NCBI GenBank assembly: GCA_022181065.1
Contig: BQMY01000125.1
Span: forward strand, 1-49,542
Direction: 5' to 3'
Source of the DNA: Melioribacteraceae bacterium
Lineage (GTDB): Bacteria; Bacteroidota; Ignavibacteria; Ignavibacteriales; Melioribacteraceae
Length of the DNA: 49,542 nt
Shown here: one piece after another, positions 9,036 to 18,181 of the stretch
Numbering within the stretch: position 1 is the first letter of the stretch
How the letters are laid out: each line of letters starts with the position of its first letter
The notes under the pieces: model-generated
Database searches by the model: none
What the model was told of the DNA's origin: nothing
Seen by the model: only the letters and a program-made list of their open reading frames with translations
Made by a program: the position numbers and the translations under genes

Positions 9036-9311
9036 TTATTTACCCATTTTTTTCAAATTTGCCTGGGTAGCTGCTTTTTCTTTTTCACACTGTTCCAATT
9101 TTGATCTCTTAACAGCGATTTCTCTTTCAAGCTCGGTTTTCTGGCTTTTGAGAGTATTAACTTCTTTGGTAAGCTGACCTACTTCATCTCTAAGTTCTGT
9201 AAGCTGCTGCATTTCCTCTTCACTCACACCGCTACAACCGGTAAAGCCGATCATTCCGGCTAAAAGCAAAGCTGCAATCACAGAACGGAAAAGGTTTTTA
9301 GAGTTAGACAT
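9036..9311 (-). CDS. Small coiled-coil lipoprotein
   Basis: This 91-residue protein has a textbook lipoprotein signal (LAGMIGFTGC) with Cys26 as the lipidated residue. The rest is a heptad-patterned coiled coil (LTELRDEVGQLTKEVNTL onward) ending in a Lys-rich tail (KKMGK). The layout is like Lpp-type proteins of Gram-negative bacteria, although no sequence homology to Lpp is claimed. The ribosome-binding site AGGAGG is perfect. The LysM protein gene follows 44 bases downstream and is probably in the same transcript. Confidence 0.85.
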   Translation of the reverse strand: MSNSKNLFRSVIAALLLAGMIGFTGCSGVSEEEMQQLTELRDEVGQLTKEVNTLKSQKTELEREIAVKRSKLEQCEKEKAATQANLKKMGK

Positions 9312-9363
9312 CTGAATCCTCCTAATTTGGTAAAATGTTTGTATGTTCTATCATATAAATATA

Positions 9364-9385
9364 ACACTTTTTATAAAAAAAGTGT
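9364..9385 (-). terminator. Weak AT-rich hairpin between radC and the lipoprotein gene
   Basis: ACACTTTTT and AAAAAGTGT form an AT-rich stem between radC and the upstream promoter region of the lipoprotein gene. It could be part of the lipoprotein promoter region rather than a terminator, because it lies upstream of that gene and radC ends further downstream. Confidence 0.25.
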
Positions 9386-9435
9386 AATAAATCCAATATT
9401 CATGTCATTTTTTAGATTTTTAAGTTTTTATTCGG

Positions 9436-10116
9436 CTATATAAGTCGGTTTTCTACCAGACTCGTATATTTATCACCGGCAATAATTAAATGATCAAAGA
9501 CCGAAATATCAAGTATTTTTCCCGCTTCTATCAAAGATTTTGTGATTTTTATGTCTTCATTACTTGGTTCTTCGTTTCCTGACGGGTGATTATGCACCAA
9601 AATTATATTTGCGGAATCATTATCGATAGCTACCTTAAATACTTCTCGCGGGTGTACCAAACTCGAATTTAGCGTTCCGACAGATATAATTTCAAATTTA
9701 ATAATTTTATTGGCACTATTTAAACAGACTACTATAAATTTTTCTTTAACTTCATCCCGAAGTAGCGGAATAAATATCTCTGCTATTTCACCAGGACTTG
9801 TAATCTTTTTATTCGAGTACCACTTACCCCCGCCTGAAATTCTTCTTGCCAATTCAAATGCGGCAGCTAACGTGGCTGCTTTATCCTTTCCTATTCCCGG
9901 ATATTTTTGAAGTGCCGTTACTGAACGGGTTGCCAAAAGTGAAAGATTTTCGTTTTTGAGAACAATCTCCCGCGCGATATCAATAACCGATCTGCCTTTC
10001 AAACCGGTCCTTAACAGAATTGCCAACAATTCTGCGTCACTTAACGCAGCGGCTCCTCTTAGAATCAGTTTCTCACGTGGTCGGTCATCCTGTGGAAGTT
10101 CTTTGACCTTGTAAAT
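9436..10116 (-). CDS. radC: RadC family JAB-domain protein, apparent ATT start
   Basis: RadC/UPF0758 proteins have an N-terminal helix-hairpin-helix-like region and a C-terminal JAB metalloprotease fold. Here the JAB metal motif is clear (ILVHNHPSGNEEPSNED). The historical DNA-repair role is doubtful. The conserved N-terminus (KELPQDDRPREKLIL, then ALSDAELLAILLRTG) is encoded upstream of the first in-frame TTG (10027-10029). The frame is closed by the TAA of the preceding TPR gene. Between that stop and the conserved region the only plausible start is ATT at 10114-10116, which follows an AAGGGGGG purine tract and gives 226 residues, the normal length. It is the last gene of a guaA-TPR-radC unit. 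Confidence 0.85.
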   Translation of the reverse strand: MYKVKELPQDDRPREKLILRGAAALSDAELLAILLRTGLKGRSVIDIAREIVLKNENLSLLATRSVTALQKYPGIGKDKAATLAAAFELARRISGGGKWYSNKKITSPGEIAEIFIPLLRDEVKEKFIVVCLNSANKIIKFEIISVGTLNSSLVHPREVFKVAIDNDSANIILVHNHPSGNEEPSNEDIKITKSLIEAGKILDISVFDHLIIAGDKYTSLVENRLI

Positions 10117-10125
10117 GCTCCCCCC

Positions 10126-10995
10126 TTAAACAGAGTTAAAATCTTTCAATTTTTCCTTATAAAGAATATTACCGGGATCAAGATTAAGAGCCTTGTCAAA
10201 ATAGCATTTCGCCTCTTTAATTTTCTTAACCTTTAATGAAACTACACCGAGCAAATAGAAGGTTTCCGCGTTAGGTCCCGTAAAATCGAGATACTCCTTC
10301 AACTTTCTTTCTGCTTTTTTATAATCTTCCATCTGAATTAAAATTTTGCCTGTCCATTTTATAATTTCGTTATTCGAGCTGTTCAATTCGCCGGCTCTTC
10401 TAACCTCCTCATAAGCATGGAATGACATCTCCTTGGCGTGATAAATTTTCGCGAGACAAAGATGTACTTCGCTATTATTATCATTATAATCTTTTGCGCT
10501 TTTAGCGTACCTTAGCGCTTTATCATTCGAATTCCTTCTGTATTCTATCTTGGCAAGCAATAAATAGGCTTCCTGCAGCAATACAGAATTCTGATTTTTA
10601 TAAATATATTCGAGTAATAATGAAGAAGCCGCTTCATAATTTTTCAATTTATAGTTAGCAAGACCGATCATGTAATTGATATCGGGATGTTCCTTTACAG
10701 GAATATTTGTCAAAGTATCAATAGCCAGGCTATACTGACCATCCTGGATGAAAAAATGAGCGAGAAACTTAATTACCTCATAATCGGTGTCATGGCTCGA
10801 AGTATATTGCGTGAGTAGTTTTAACGCTGAATCAAGGTTATTCAGCCTTGAATATATGACGGAAAGTTTAAGTGTTGCGGTTCTGCAAAAATCCTCATCT
10901 CCAAGCAATGACTTGTACACCTGGAGCGCATGCAGAAACTTACCCTGTTTTTCATATTCGAAAGCGCTTTTAAGCTTACTTTCCTTGGTGATCAT
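10126..10995 (-). CDS. TPR-repeat protein
   Basis: This soluble protein of 289 residues is made almost entirely of tetratricopeptide repeats (for example YEKQGKFLHALQVYKSLLG, YLLGVVSLKVKKIKEAKCYF and a final ALNLDPGN). No signal peptide or catalytic domain is visible, so it is probably a protein-interaction scaffold. I chose the ATG at 10993-10995, one base after the guaA stop, with GGGA seven bases upstream; an alternative ATG at 11008-11010 would overlap guaA. The tight spacing implies translational coupling to guaA. Its stop lies in the leader of radC. Confidence 0.82.
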   Translation of the reverse strand: MITKESKLKSAFEYEKQGKFLHALQVYKSLLGDEDFCRTATLKLSVIYSRLNNLDSALKLLTQYTSSHDTDYEVIKFLAHFFIQDGQYSLAIDTLTNIPVKEHPDINYMIGLANYKLKNYEAASSLLLEYIYKNQNSVLLQEAYLLLAKIEYRRNSNDKALRYAKSAKDYNDNNSEVHLCLAKIYHAKEMSFHAYEEVRRAGELNSSNNEIIKWTGKILIQMEDYKKAERKLKEYLDFTGPNAETFYLLGVVSLKVKKIKEAKCYFDKALNLDPGNILYKEKLKDFNSV

Positions 10996-10996
10996 C

Positions 10997-12538
10997 TTAT
11001 TCCCATTCAATGGTTGATGGTGGTTTTGAGCTTATATCGTAAGTAACTCTGTTTACACCTCTAACATTCCTGATGATTTTATTTGAAACAATTTCCAGAA
11101 AATCATAATCGAATCTGAACCAATCCGCGGTCATTCCATCGGTAGAAACGACTGCCCGTATAGCGATCACATTTTCATACGTTCTGAAATCGCCCATAAC
11201 GCCAACAGTTCTCACAGGAAGCAGCACCGCAAATGCCTGCCAGATATCATCATAAATACCATGCGAAATAATTTCTTTAATATATATATCGTCAGCTTCC
11301 CGTAAAATGTTTAATCTTTCCTCGGTAATTTCACCCAATACCCTTACCGCAAGTCCGGGACCGGGGAAAGGATGACGCCTGATAAAGTCTGCCGGAATAC
11401 CAAGCTCACGCCCGATTGCCCGCACTTCATCCTTAAAAAGTTCTCTGAATGGTTCAATAAGCTTGAGATTCATTTTTTCGGGTAAGCCGCCCACATTGTG
11501 GTGCGTTTTAATTGTGACAGAAACTCCCTTCACAGGCACTGATTCAATTACGTCGGGATATAATGTGCCCTGAACGAGGTATGCAGCGTCATCAAATTTT
11601 TTAGCTTCCTCTTCAAAGACATCGATAAATGTATTACCGATTATTTTTCGCTTTTTCTCAGGGTCAGCCACACCTTCAAGCCTGTCGAGGAATAATTTTG
11701 TGGCATCAACGTGAATGATATTCAGATTAAAATGATCATCGAACATTTTTACAATATCATTAGACTCATTTTTGCGCATAAGTCCGTTATCAACATGAAT
11801 ACATACCAGATTTTCACCAATGGCTTCATGGAGCAGAACCGCCGCAACGGAAGAATCCACCCCGCCGCTGAGCGCGCAAATCACTTTGGAATTTCCAACT
11901 TTTTCTTTTATCTCGGCAGTGGATTGAGTAATAAAGTTTTTAGGATTCCAGTTTCCGGTTAATCCGCAGATCGGGAACAGGAAATTGTTAACGATTTTTT
12001 TACCGTACTCCGAATGAATTACCTCGGGATGAAATTGAAGACCGAATATCTTCTGTTCCTCATTTTCAACAGCGCATATGGGGGAATTTGTAGTCCTCGC
12101 GGAAACCCTGAAATGGTCAGGCATTTTTGTTATATAATCACCATGACTCATCCATACAACCGAATTGTCAGGTACACCTTCAAATAATATGCTCTCGCCC
12201 AACAAATTGAGATTTGCTTTTCCGTACTCTCTGTCTTTTGCAGGTTCAACATTGCCATCAAACGCTCGCGCGACAAGCTGCATTCCATAACATATCCCCA
12301 GCACAGGTACACCAAGCTTAAATATTTCAGCATCAATAGCGGGCGCTCCTTCATCATAGACACTCATGGGTCCACCTGAAAGGATTATACCTTTGGGGTT
12401 ATAAGACTTTATTTCTTCCAGGGAAAATGTGTGTGGATGGATTTCGCAATATACAAAATTCTCTCTGACTCTTCTCGCTATCAGCTGGGTGTACTGAGAT
12501 CCGAAATCGAGTATCAGGATTGATTCGCCATGTTCCAT
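10997..12538 (-). CDS. guaA: GMP synthase (glutamine-hydrolysing)
   Basis: This complete 513-residue GuaA converts XMP, ATP and glutamine to GMP, the last step of guanine nucleotide synthesis. The N-terminal class I glutamine amidotransferase has its nucleophile in GICYGMQ and a His in QFHPEV. The ATP pyrophosphatase domain carries the PP-loop [10 protein letters not shown]. The C-terminal dimerisation domain ends in the canonical PPSTIEWE. The length is normal and the ATG start is unambiguous although no strong ribosome-binding site is seen. Confidence 0.97.
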   Translation of the reverse strand: MEHGESILILDFGSQYTQLIARRVRENFVYCEIHPHTFSLEEIKSYNPKGIILSGGPMSVYDEGAPAIDAEIFKLGVPVLGICYGMQLVARAFDGNVEPAKDREYGKANLNLLGESILFEGVPDNSVVWMSHGDYITKMPDHFRVSARTTNSPICAVENEEQKIFGLQFHPEVIHSEYGKKIVNNFLFPICGLTGNWNPKNFITQSTAEIKEKVGNSKVICALSGGVDSSVAAVLLHEAIGENLVCIHVDNGLMRKNESNDIVKMFDDHFNLNIIHVDATKLFLDRLEGVADPEKKRKIIGNTFIDVFEEEAKKFDDAAYLVQGTLYPDVIESVPVKGVSVTIKTHHNVGGLPEKMNLKLIEPFRELFKDEVRAIGRELGIPADFIRRHPFPGPGLAVRVLGEITEERLNILREADDIYIKEIISHGIYDDIWQAFAVLLPVRTVGVMGDFRTYENVIAIRAVVSTDGMTADWFRFDYDFLEIVSNKIIRNVRGVNRVTYDISSKPPSTIEWE

Positions 12539-12703
12539 ATCAGTTTTTCAGCGGATTATACTCATCATTAACTACCCCGTAAAATTCCGGGTAATCCTTT
12601 TTCTGCAGCCGGCTTCCGCTAATTCCTTACTTTTACTTTCTTTACCAAGATAATAATTTATTTTATCAAGTGCTTCATTCCTTTGGGAATAGAGCACACA
12701 GAC
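12539..12703. other. Leader region of guaA with a 48-codon frame of doubtful status
   Basis: The stretch between guaA and the palindromic repeat contains a minus-strand open frame of 48 codons (12572-12718) whose first codons lie in the repeat itself. The product (including RNEALDKINYYLGKESKSK) looks protein-like but is unrecognised. It might be the tail of a gene cut by the repeat. No riboswitch-like structure was recognised. Confidence 0.3.
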
Positions 12704-12914
12704 TGTTGACAAAGTCATTTCGTTCAAAAGTCCTCCTACGCCTGAGGCGCACAGGTTTGAAGGAGGTGGATTCCGACGAATGTCGGAAGGCGGAGGATGA
12801 ATTATTGCATTTTTTGTGACTTTTGATCATCCCCCATCACAAAATCCGCCTGTGGCGGAGTGATCTCCCCCTTCGAAAGGGGGACTTGAAAATAAAAACC
12901 CAGGTTTTTCAACA
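12704..12914 (+). repeat. Palindromic MITE-like repeat, copy B
   Basis: This is a second copy, about 211 bp, of the element at 1194-1386, in the opposite orientation. Shared blocks in order are TGTTGACAAAGTCATTTCG, the GGAGGTGGATTCCGACGAAT segment, GGCGGAGGATGA, CATCCCCCATCACAAAATCC, GGCGGAGTGATCTCCCCCTT and AAGGGGGACTTG, then TTTTTCAACA. Its extra length is a CCTGAGGCGCACAGG palindrome inside the first hairpin. It contains no gene. Confidence 0.75.
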
Positions 12915-12940
12915 ATCTCACACTTTCTACAAATAGATAA

Positions 12941-13012
12941 GTTTTCCGGGAATATATGTTGCATAATATCCTGTAAAACAACTTTACGAGAGATTACTTG
13001 TACCCGGAAAAC
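12941..13012. repeat. Long-range inverted repeat, 10-bp arms
   Basis: GTTTTCCGGG at 12941-12950 is exactly complementary to CCCGGAAAAC at 13003-13012, with 52 bases between. It lies in the untranslated region past gcvH and could form a structured RNA or be the edge of an old insertion. There is no T-tract. Confidence 0.35.
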
Positions 13013-13134
13013 TGTAGCAGAATTTTGAAAACGTCTAATCCTGAATATCAATATATTAATAGATTTCCATTTTATCGCCTGGGCGAAGGTAATCTATCTA
13101 AAGTTTTTCAACACGCAGAAACCAAAAACTTTTA

Positions 13135-13515
13135 TTACTGACCGATATGCTCCTTATAAGCATCCGCATCAAGAAGTTCATCCAGATGTGACATATCAGC
13201 TATTTCAACTTTGATCAACCAGCCATCACCATAGGGATCAGTATTAACCAACTGTGAATCATCAGCGAGTTTTTCGTTAATTTCTACAACTTTACCATTA
13301 CAAGGAGCATAAAGATCGCTAACAGTTTTAACTGCTTCAATGGTACCAAAAGCTTCTTCTTTTACAATTTCTTCCAAATCTTCATCAATATCGACAAAAA
13401 CTACATCACCCAATTCGCCTTGAGCGTAATCAGTAACACCGATAGTACCGACGTTACCTTCAATTTTAATCCATTCGTGATCTTTGGTGTACTTCAATTC
13501 TGCCGGGACGTTCAT
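13135..13515 (-). CDS. gcvH: Glycine cleavage system H protein
   Basis: This complete 126-residue lipoyl carrier protein shuttles the aminomethyl group between the P and T proteins of glycine cleavage. It can also act in lipoyl assembly. The lipoylated residue is Lys63 in FGTIEAVKTVSDLYAP, and the family hallmarks KYTKDHEWIK and GELGDVVFVD are intact. A GAGG ribosome-binding site precedes the ATG. It is the last gene of efp-accB-accC-gcvH, starting seven bases after accC. No gcvP or gcvT is present in the window, so its partner enzymes are elsewhere. Confidence 0.96.
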   Translation of the reverse strand: MNVPAELKYTKDHEWIKIEGNVGTIGVTDYAQGELGDVVFVDIDEDLEEIVKEEAFGTIEAVKTVSDLYAPCNGKVVEINEKLADDSQLVNTDPYGDGWLIKVEIADMSHLDELLDADAYKEHIGQ

Positions 13516-13522
13516 TTTATCC

Positions 13523-14863
13523 TCACCTTTTTAAAAAATGTTTATCTATAAAAGACGTATCGTAATTGCCATTTATAAAATCCTCGTTTTCAAGCACCTG
13601 CTTGTGAAACGGGATTGTAGTTTTTATTCCTTCAACCATAAATTCTTCAAAAGCGCGTTTAGCCCTTTTGATGGCATGCTCCCTGTCGGTTCCCCAAACT
13701 ATTAATTTCGCGATTAAGCTATCGTAATACGGGGGTATGGTGTATTCATCATACACATGAGAGTCAACACGAACTCCGAAACCACCCGGGAAATGCAGAT
13801 ACTCTATCTTGCCCGGTGATGGTCTGAAATTATAATCCGGGTCTTCAGCGTTAATGCGGAATTCAAAACTGTGACCGTTAGGCTCATTAGGAGTATATTC
13901 GATCTCCTTGCCCGTAGCTACAAGTATCTGCTGCTTGATCAGATCAATACCTTGTATCATCTCGGTAACAGGATGTTCAACCTGAATACGGGTATTCATC
14001 TCGATAAAGTAAAAGTTCTGGTATTTATCGACCAAAAATTCGATTGTGCCCGCGCCTTCATAATTAACCGACATGGAACCTAAAACAGCGGCCTCGTTCA
14101 TCTTACGACGGGTTTCTTCTGTGATAAATGAGGAAGGAGCCTCTTCAATAAGTTTCTGGTGACGGCGCTGAACAGTACAATCGCGTTCACCGTATGAGTA
14201 AACATTACCAAATACATCCCCCATCACCTGAATTTCAATATGGCGAGGGTTTTCTATATATTTTTCGAGATAAAGTTCAGGATTGCCGAATGCAGCACCC
14301 GCTTCATTTGACGCTGTTTGATACGCTTTTTTTAGTTCATCCGCTTTCCAGACGATGCGCATACCTTTTCCGCCACCGCCTGCAGAGGCTTTCAGCATTA
14401 CGGGATAACCAATTTCCTCGGCTATTTTTAATGCCTCATCCTCATTCTTTAGCGCTCCTTCACTACCCGGAACAACGGGTACTCCGCACTCACGCATGGT
14501 AGATTTCGCAAGAGCTTTATCTCCCATTCTTGTAATCATATCGGGAGACGGACCAATAAACTTTATACCACTGTCAGCACAAATTTCTGAAAAATCAGCA
14601 TTTTCAGCGAGAAAACCATAACCCGGATGGATCGCCTCGGCTCCGGTAATCTGCGCTGCTGAAATAATACTTGGTATTTTAAGATAACTTTCCTTACTGG
14701 ATGGCGGACCAATACAAACTGCTTCGTCGGCAAGAACCACATGAAGGGCATCCTTGTCTGCTTCCGAGTAAACAGCGACAGTACGGATTCCCATTTCCTT
14801 ACAGGTTCTTATTATCCTTAAAGCAATTTCACCTCTGTTTGCAATAAGAATTTTATTAAACAA
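13523..14863 (-). CDS. accC: Acetyl-CoA carboxylase, biotin carboxylase subunit
   Basis: This 446-residue AccC carboxylates biotin on AccB using ATP and bicarbonate, the first half-reaction of malonyl-CoA formation. It has the biotin-carboxylase N-terminal domain ([16 protein letters not shown]), an ATP-grasp domain with the glycine-rich loop [15 protein letters not shown], the catalytic region [16 protein letters not shown] and a normal C-terminal domain (FRINAEDP). The start is TTG at 14861-14863, supported by GTGAGGTGAA a few bases upstream and by the conserved N-terminus; there is no ATG nearby. It follows accB by 23 bases. Confidence 0.96.
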   Translation of the reverse strand: MFNKILIANRGEIALRIIRTCKEMGIRTVAVYSEADKDALHVVLADEAVCIGPPSSKESYLKIPSIISAAQITGAEAIHPGYGFLAENADFSEICADSGIKFIGPSPDMITRMGDKALAKSTMRECGVPVVPGSEGALKNEDEALKIAEEIGYPVMLKASAGGGGKGMRIVWKADELKKAYQTASNEAGAAFGNPELYLEKYIENPRHIEIQVMGDVFGNVYSYGERDCTVQRRHQKLIEEAPSSFITEETRRKMNEAAVLGSMSVNYEGAGTIEFLVDKYQNFYFIEMNTRIQVEHPVTEMIQGIDLIKQQILVATGKEIEYTPNEPNGHSFEFRINAEDPDYNFRPSPGKIEYLHFPGGFGVRVDSHVYDEYTIPPYYDSLIAKLIVWGTDREHAIKRAKRAFEEFMVEGIKTTIPFHKQVLENEDFINGNYDTSFIDKHFLKR

Positions 14864-14886
14864 AAATTCACCTCACCCGATATTAT

Positions 14887-15369
14887 TTATTCTTTTTCGA
14901 TGATAAACAGAGGTTGATTATATTCAACCGGTTTACCATTTTCAACAAGTATCTTAACTACTTTGCCGGCGACATCACTTTCAATTTCGTTCATAAGCTT
15001 CATAGCTTCAACGATACAAAGTACATTGCCGGATGATACTTTATCGCCAACCTGAATATAAGGATCAGCATCGGGAGAAGGCGCGCGATAAAATGTGCCA
15101 ACTATCGGGGATTTAACTTCATAATGCTTATCATTGGCAGCAGGTGCTTCCTGTGCCGGTTTAGCGGATTCCTGATCCTTTTCAACCTGTTTTGCCGGGG
15201 TAGTCTGAACTGACGCGACTTCCTGTACAACCGGCTGAGTATATACCGGTGCTGAATTCGCCTGTCGTTTTGATATCCTTACCTTCAGATCACCTTCCTG
15301 AACTGAAAAATCGGTTATATCACTCGTTTCAACTACCTTGATAAGCTTTTTTAAAAGATTTATATCCAT
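14887..15369 (-). CDS. accB: Acetyl-CoA carboxylase biotin carboxyl carrier protein
   Basis: AccB (BCCP), 160 residues, carries biotin between carboxylase and transferase. An N-terminal helical domain (about 1-35) is followed by a Pro/Ala/Gln-rich mobile linker (about 36-80). The biotinyl domain (about 85-160) has biotin attached at Lys124 in the perfect EAMKLMNEI motif. The ATG lies 11 bases after the efp stop, so efp and accB are one transcript, an arrangement common in this phylum. Confidence 0.97.
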   Translation of the reverse strand: MDINLLKKLIKVVETSDITDFSVQEGDLKVRISKRQANSAPVYTQPVVQEVASVQTTPAKQVEKDQESAKPAQEAPAANDKHYEVKSPIVGTFYRAPSPDADPYIQVGDKVSSGNVLCIVEAMKLMNEIESDVAGKVVKILVENGKPVEYNQPLFIIEKE

Positions 15370-15380
15370 ATAATTTTTCT

Positions 15381-15947
15381 CTAGTTTTTGGCTCTTTCTA
15401 CATAAGCACCGGTACGTGTATCAATCTTGATCTTGTCGCCCTGATTTATAAACAGAGGTACATTGACAGTTGCACCGGTTTCCATTCTTGCCGGTTTTAA
15501 AGTGTTTGTTGCCGTATCACCTTTAAAGCCGGGTTCGGTTTCCGCTATTTCAAGGAAAACAAATATCGGCGCTTCAGCAGTAACAATCTGTTCCTGTTCA
15601 TCTAACAGAAGCTCAACTTCATCACCTTCCTTGAGGAATTTATCCGCATCACCGAAAGTTTCCTGAGGTACGGTAAGCTGTTCGTAAGTATCATTATCCA
15701 TAAGTACCATACCTACAGCTTCTCTATATAAAAATTGATATTTTCTTCTTTCAACTCTAACTATATCAACAGATTCGCCAGAACGAAAAGTATTATCAAG
15801 CACTCTTCCTGTACGCATATTTTTCAATGTTGTACGTACAAACGCGCCACCTTTGCCCGGTTTTACATGTTGAAATTCTGTAATTGTATATAAATCGTTT
15901 TTAAACTTAATAATAAGTCCATTTCTAAAATCTGAAGTATCGGCCAT
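15381..15947 (-). CDS. efp: Elongation factor P
   Basis: EF-P (188 residues) relieves ribosome stalling at polyproline. All three beta-barrel domains are present. The tip loop of domain I reads KPGKGGAFV with Lys32 at the position modified in some bacteria, and the C-terminal domain ends in [13 protein letters not shown]. No modification enzyme gene is nearby. It is the first gene of efp-accB-accC-gcvH. The preceding 110 bases hold the terminator of the gene upstream and presumably its promoter. Confidence 0.97.
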   Translation of the reverse strand: MADTSDFRNGLIIKFKNDLYTITEFQHVKPGKGGAFVRTTLKNMRTGRVLDNTFRSGESVDIVRVERRKYQFLYREAVGMVLMDNDTYEQLTVPQETFGDADKFLKEGDEVELLLDEQEQIVTAEAPIFVFLEIAETEPGFKGDTATNTLKPARMETGATVNVPLFINQGDKIKIDTRTGAYVERAKN

Positions 15948-16023
15948 TACTCTCTCACTAATTGGATTTATAAAATAGTCAGCAGGTATATCAAAATCAA
16001 GAAACCGGGGTTAAATAGAGGAA

Positions 16024-16048
16024 GGGTCGTTTAATCAATTCACGACCC
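16024..16048 (-). terminator. Hairpin terminator before efp
   Basis: GGGTCGT and ACGACCC form a perfect 7-bp stem around an 11-base loop. On the minus strand it is followed by the pyrimidine-rich TTCCTCTATTT. It lies 12 bases past the stop of the TPR membrane protein. Confidence 0.55.
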
Positions 16049-16059
16049 ATGGTAAATTT

Positions 16060-16746
16060 TTATTCTAAACCTGACAAATATTTTTCTGCTTCTCTGGTTT
16101 CCTGAGCGGTTTTAAAGTCGCTTTGTAATTTTTTGTAAATTGTTTTTGCTTTTGTTGTATTACCGGCTTTATTATAATTAAGGGCAGCATGAAGATAGTA
16201 ATAAGCGTTCATCGGGTTTTCAGAAGTTTTTTCTGCCGCGTCTTCAAATAATGAAGCTGCTTTTGCTACATCACCCTTCACTTCATGAATCACTGCCTCA
16301 CCGGCAAGAGCTGTTGACGCGAAAAGAGGATCATTACCGGAATAATCTTCATAATATTCGAGAGCTTCATCATATTTACCGGCATAATATAATGCGTTTC
16401 CGGCGTAAACTTTAGCTATTTCACCCTGCTGTGTACCGCTGTATTCGTCAGCAATAAATCTGAAACCGGCAATTTCGGTTCCTTCACGACCATCCGCTGC
16501 TTCAACGTAAGAACCCTGGTCATACAATGGAAGTACTTTTGCTATCTCGGCAGCCGCTTCCTGATTCTGAGTCTCCATTCTTGTAATATAAAAACCCACC
16601 GCAACCACAATTACAGCAATCGCTCCCAAAACAATAAAGATCTGCTTCTGGTTCTCTTCAAAAAATTCTTTCGACTTATAATATCCTGTTACAACAGCAT
16701 CTTCCTGTATCTCTTTTTTGCTTATTTTTTTTGGTTTCGCTACCAC
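16060..16746 (-). CDS. Single-span membrane protein with TPR-like repeats (YfgM-like layout)
   Basis: This 228-residue protein has a short basic cytoplasmic N-terminus (KPKKISKKEIQ) and one membrane span at about residues 34-53 (QIFIVLGAIAVIVVAVGFYI). The periplasmic domain contains TPR-like repeats (AKVYAGNALYYAGKYDEALE, ASLFEDAAEKTSENPMNAYY). This matches the layout of YfgM/ancillary SecYEG-type tetratricopeptide proteins, but the match is architectural, not proof of role. GTG at 16744-16746 is the start, with GAGG nine bases upstream. It is the last gene of the dapF-led unit, followed by a hairpin. Confidence 0.75.
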   Translation of the reverse strand: MVAKPKKISKKEIQEDAVVTGYYKSKEFFEENQKQIFIVLGAIAVIVVAVGFYITRMETQNQEAAAEIAKVLPLYDQGSYVEAADGREGTEIAGFRFIADEYSGTQQGEIAKVYAGNALYYAGKYDEALEYYEDYSGNDPLFASTALAGEAVIHEVKGDVAKAASLFEDAAEKTSENPMNAYYYLHAALNYNKAGNTTKAKTIYKKLQSDFKTAQETREAEKYLSGLE

Positions 16747-16810
16747 TCCAAGACCTCAATAATTTAACAAATTAAACATAATACAATTTCGTAATATAAT
16801 GTTAAATAAA

Positions 16811-17860
16811 TTACAAACCAACCCTTATATGATTGGAATAAATCCACGCTTTTCCCTCGAGAAAAACCTCAATACGGTACGCTCCGGGCTCTTTTACAAA
16901 AAATAGAGCGTCAACATTTTCCAGTTCATCAATTACTTCTCCGTTCCTGAGAAGTTTGATTTGGGCGCCATCTCCAGGCACAGAAACTCTCAATTTCACA
17001 TCATCAGACAGAGGTACATCGTCACCCATCTGGAATATACCTTCCTCTGCTTCAGCAAAAAAACGAAAACCGAACGCATCGCCATGATAATAATTTGAAA
17101 CAAAACAGCGTCCGTTTCTCAGGGAATCATAAAGAAGAGTCTTCGCGTTTTCTACATCTTCCTTCTTATCCCCCTTAACAATCTTCTTATCTGTGAGGAT
17201 ATGTGTACGCACCGATTTGAATAATACCTTGTAAGGAAATACTTCAACTTCAAAAAAGCCAATCAAATTTACTTTATGGGCATGCGCGTCAACACCGCCT
17301 ATACCCACTATACGTCTTTTTTGAGCTATTTCATCCCATTTCGCCAGAGTTTCAGAAGGGGGACGATCGATTGATCTCAGGGGATGAATAAAATATTGAA
17401 ATTTATTCTGCTCAGTCAATCCCTCCATCCACTCACTCATGTGATTCCAGATTTCTATACCTGTAAAATCATCGGTATCCCATTCAGTCCAGGGATAGGG
17501 AGGATGTTCCTCCATTGAGCTTCGTTTTTCATGCGGGTGAGCTAAAAATCCGATTCCACCCCGCTCCTTTACCAGCTTAACGTATTCTTTCGCCGGAAGT
17601 CTTGTGGAAATAGTTTCGTTTATACCAAGGGCAAGATAATGGTTCTGTATATGTTTATCATTTATTTCACACCCTACCAGCATCAGGGTATCACCATACC
17701 AGCCTTCATACCCCTCATCCAGAGCACGCAGGGTATTATGATCGGTGAGAATGATATAATCCAGATTTACTTCATCGGCATAGCCGGCAATCTCTTTTGG
17801 ATCACCGGAACCATCTGAAAAGAAGGAATGTATGTGTAAGGCACCTGAATATTCAAACAT
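16811..17860 (-). CDS. PHP-domain metal-dependent phosphoesterase-like protein
   Basis: This is a 349-residue protein of the PHP superfamily. The metal-ligand motifs are in order: LHIHSFFSDGSGD, YIILTDHNT, GFLAHPHE and GVDAHAHK. The C-terminal ~80 residues form an added beta-sandwich (KLRVSVPGDGAQIKLLRNGE). No signal peptide is seen. PHP proteins hydrolyse phosphoesters, but the substrate cannot be deduced. The ATG at 17858-17860 is used; a TTG immediately before it could add one residue. The gene sits 18 bases after the small protein gene and shares its transcript. Confidence 0.85.
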   Translation of the reverse strand: MFEYSGALHIHSFFSDGSGDPKEIAGYADEVNLDYIILTDHNTLRALDEGYEGWYGDTLMLVGCEINDKHIQNHYLALGINETISTRLPAKEYVKLVKERGGIGFLAHPHEKRSSMEEHPPYPWTEWDTDDFTGIEIWNHMSEWMEGLTEQNKFQYFIHPLRSIDRPPSETLAKWDEIAQKRRIVGIGGVDAHAHKVNLIGFFEVEVFPYKVLFKSVRTHILTDKKIVKGDKKEDVENAKTLLYDSLRNGRCFVSNYYHGDAFGFRFFAEAEEGIFQMGDDVPLSDDVKLRVSVPGDGAQIKLLRNGEVIDELENVDALFFVKEPGAYRIEVFLEGKAWIYSNHIRVGL

Positions 17861-17878
17861 CAATAATCTTCTGCCTTA

Positions 17879-18181
17879 CTAACCATTTATCTCGAAAAGG
17901 GTTGAATAATGTGTAGATTGCTGCTTTATAAGCTCGGATAGTTGTGTCATAAGAATATCCACGCGCTCATCGGAATAATCATCAAAATTCTCATATGCTT
18001 CTTCACTTTCGAACATGTAAATCTCTTCATAACTCGTATCTTTGTTTTTCTGCTTGTAAGCCGAATAACTCTCCAATCCGTCAGCCTTCACCAAATTTTT
18101 CAACTCTTTGATAATTCTTTGATATTCCCCTTTTTTCTCCGGAATGATATCATATCTGATCGAAAAAATCACTCTTCCCAT
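17879..18181 (-). CDS. Small ferredoxin-fold (ABM-like) protein
   Basis: This 100-residue protein fits the antibiotic-biosynthesis-monooxygenase-like dimeric alpha-beta barrel pattern: a beta strand (RVIFSIRYDII), a helix (EYQRIIKELKNLV), a YSAYKQ strand and a YEEIYMFES strand with an EAYENF helix. Catalytic function cannot be assigned. The ATG is preceded by AGAGGA and lies inside the 3' end of dapF, overlapping it by 32 bases, so translation is probably coupled. Confidence 0.68.
   Translation of the reverse strand: MGRVIFSIRYDIIPEKKGEYQRIIKELKNLVKADGLESYSAYKQKNKDTSYEEIYMFESEEAYENFDDYSDERVDILMTQLSELIKQQSTHYSTLFEING

Noticed and set aside
12827-13051. A 74-codon minus-strand frame ending in SSPPFEGGDHSATGGFCDGG
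   Set aside because: Its recognisable part is only the translation of the palindromic repeat, with no homology-like pattern elsewhere.
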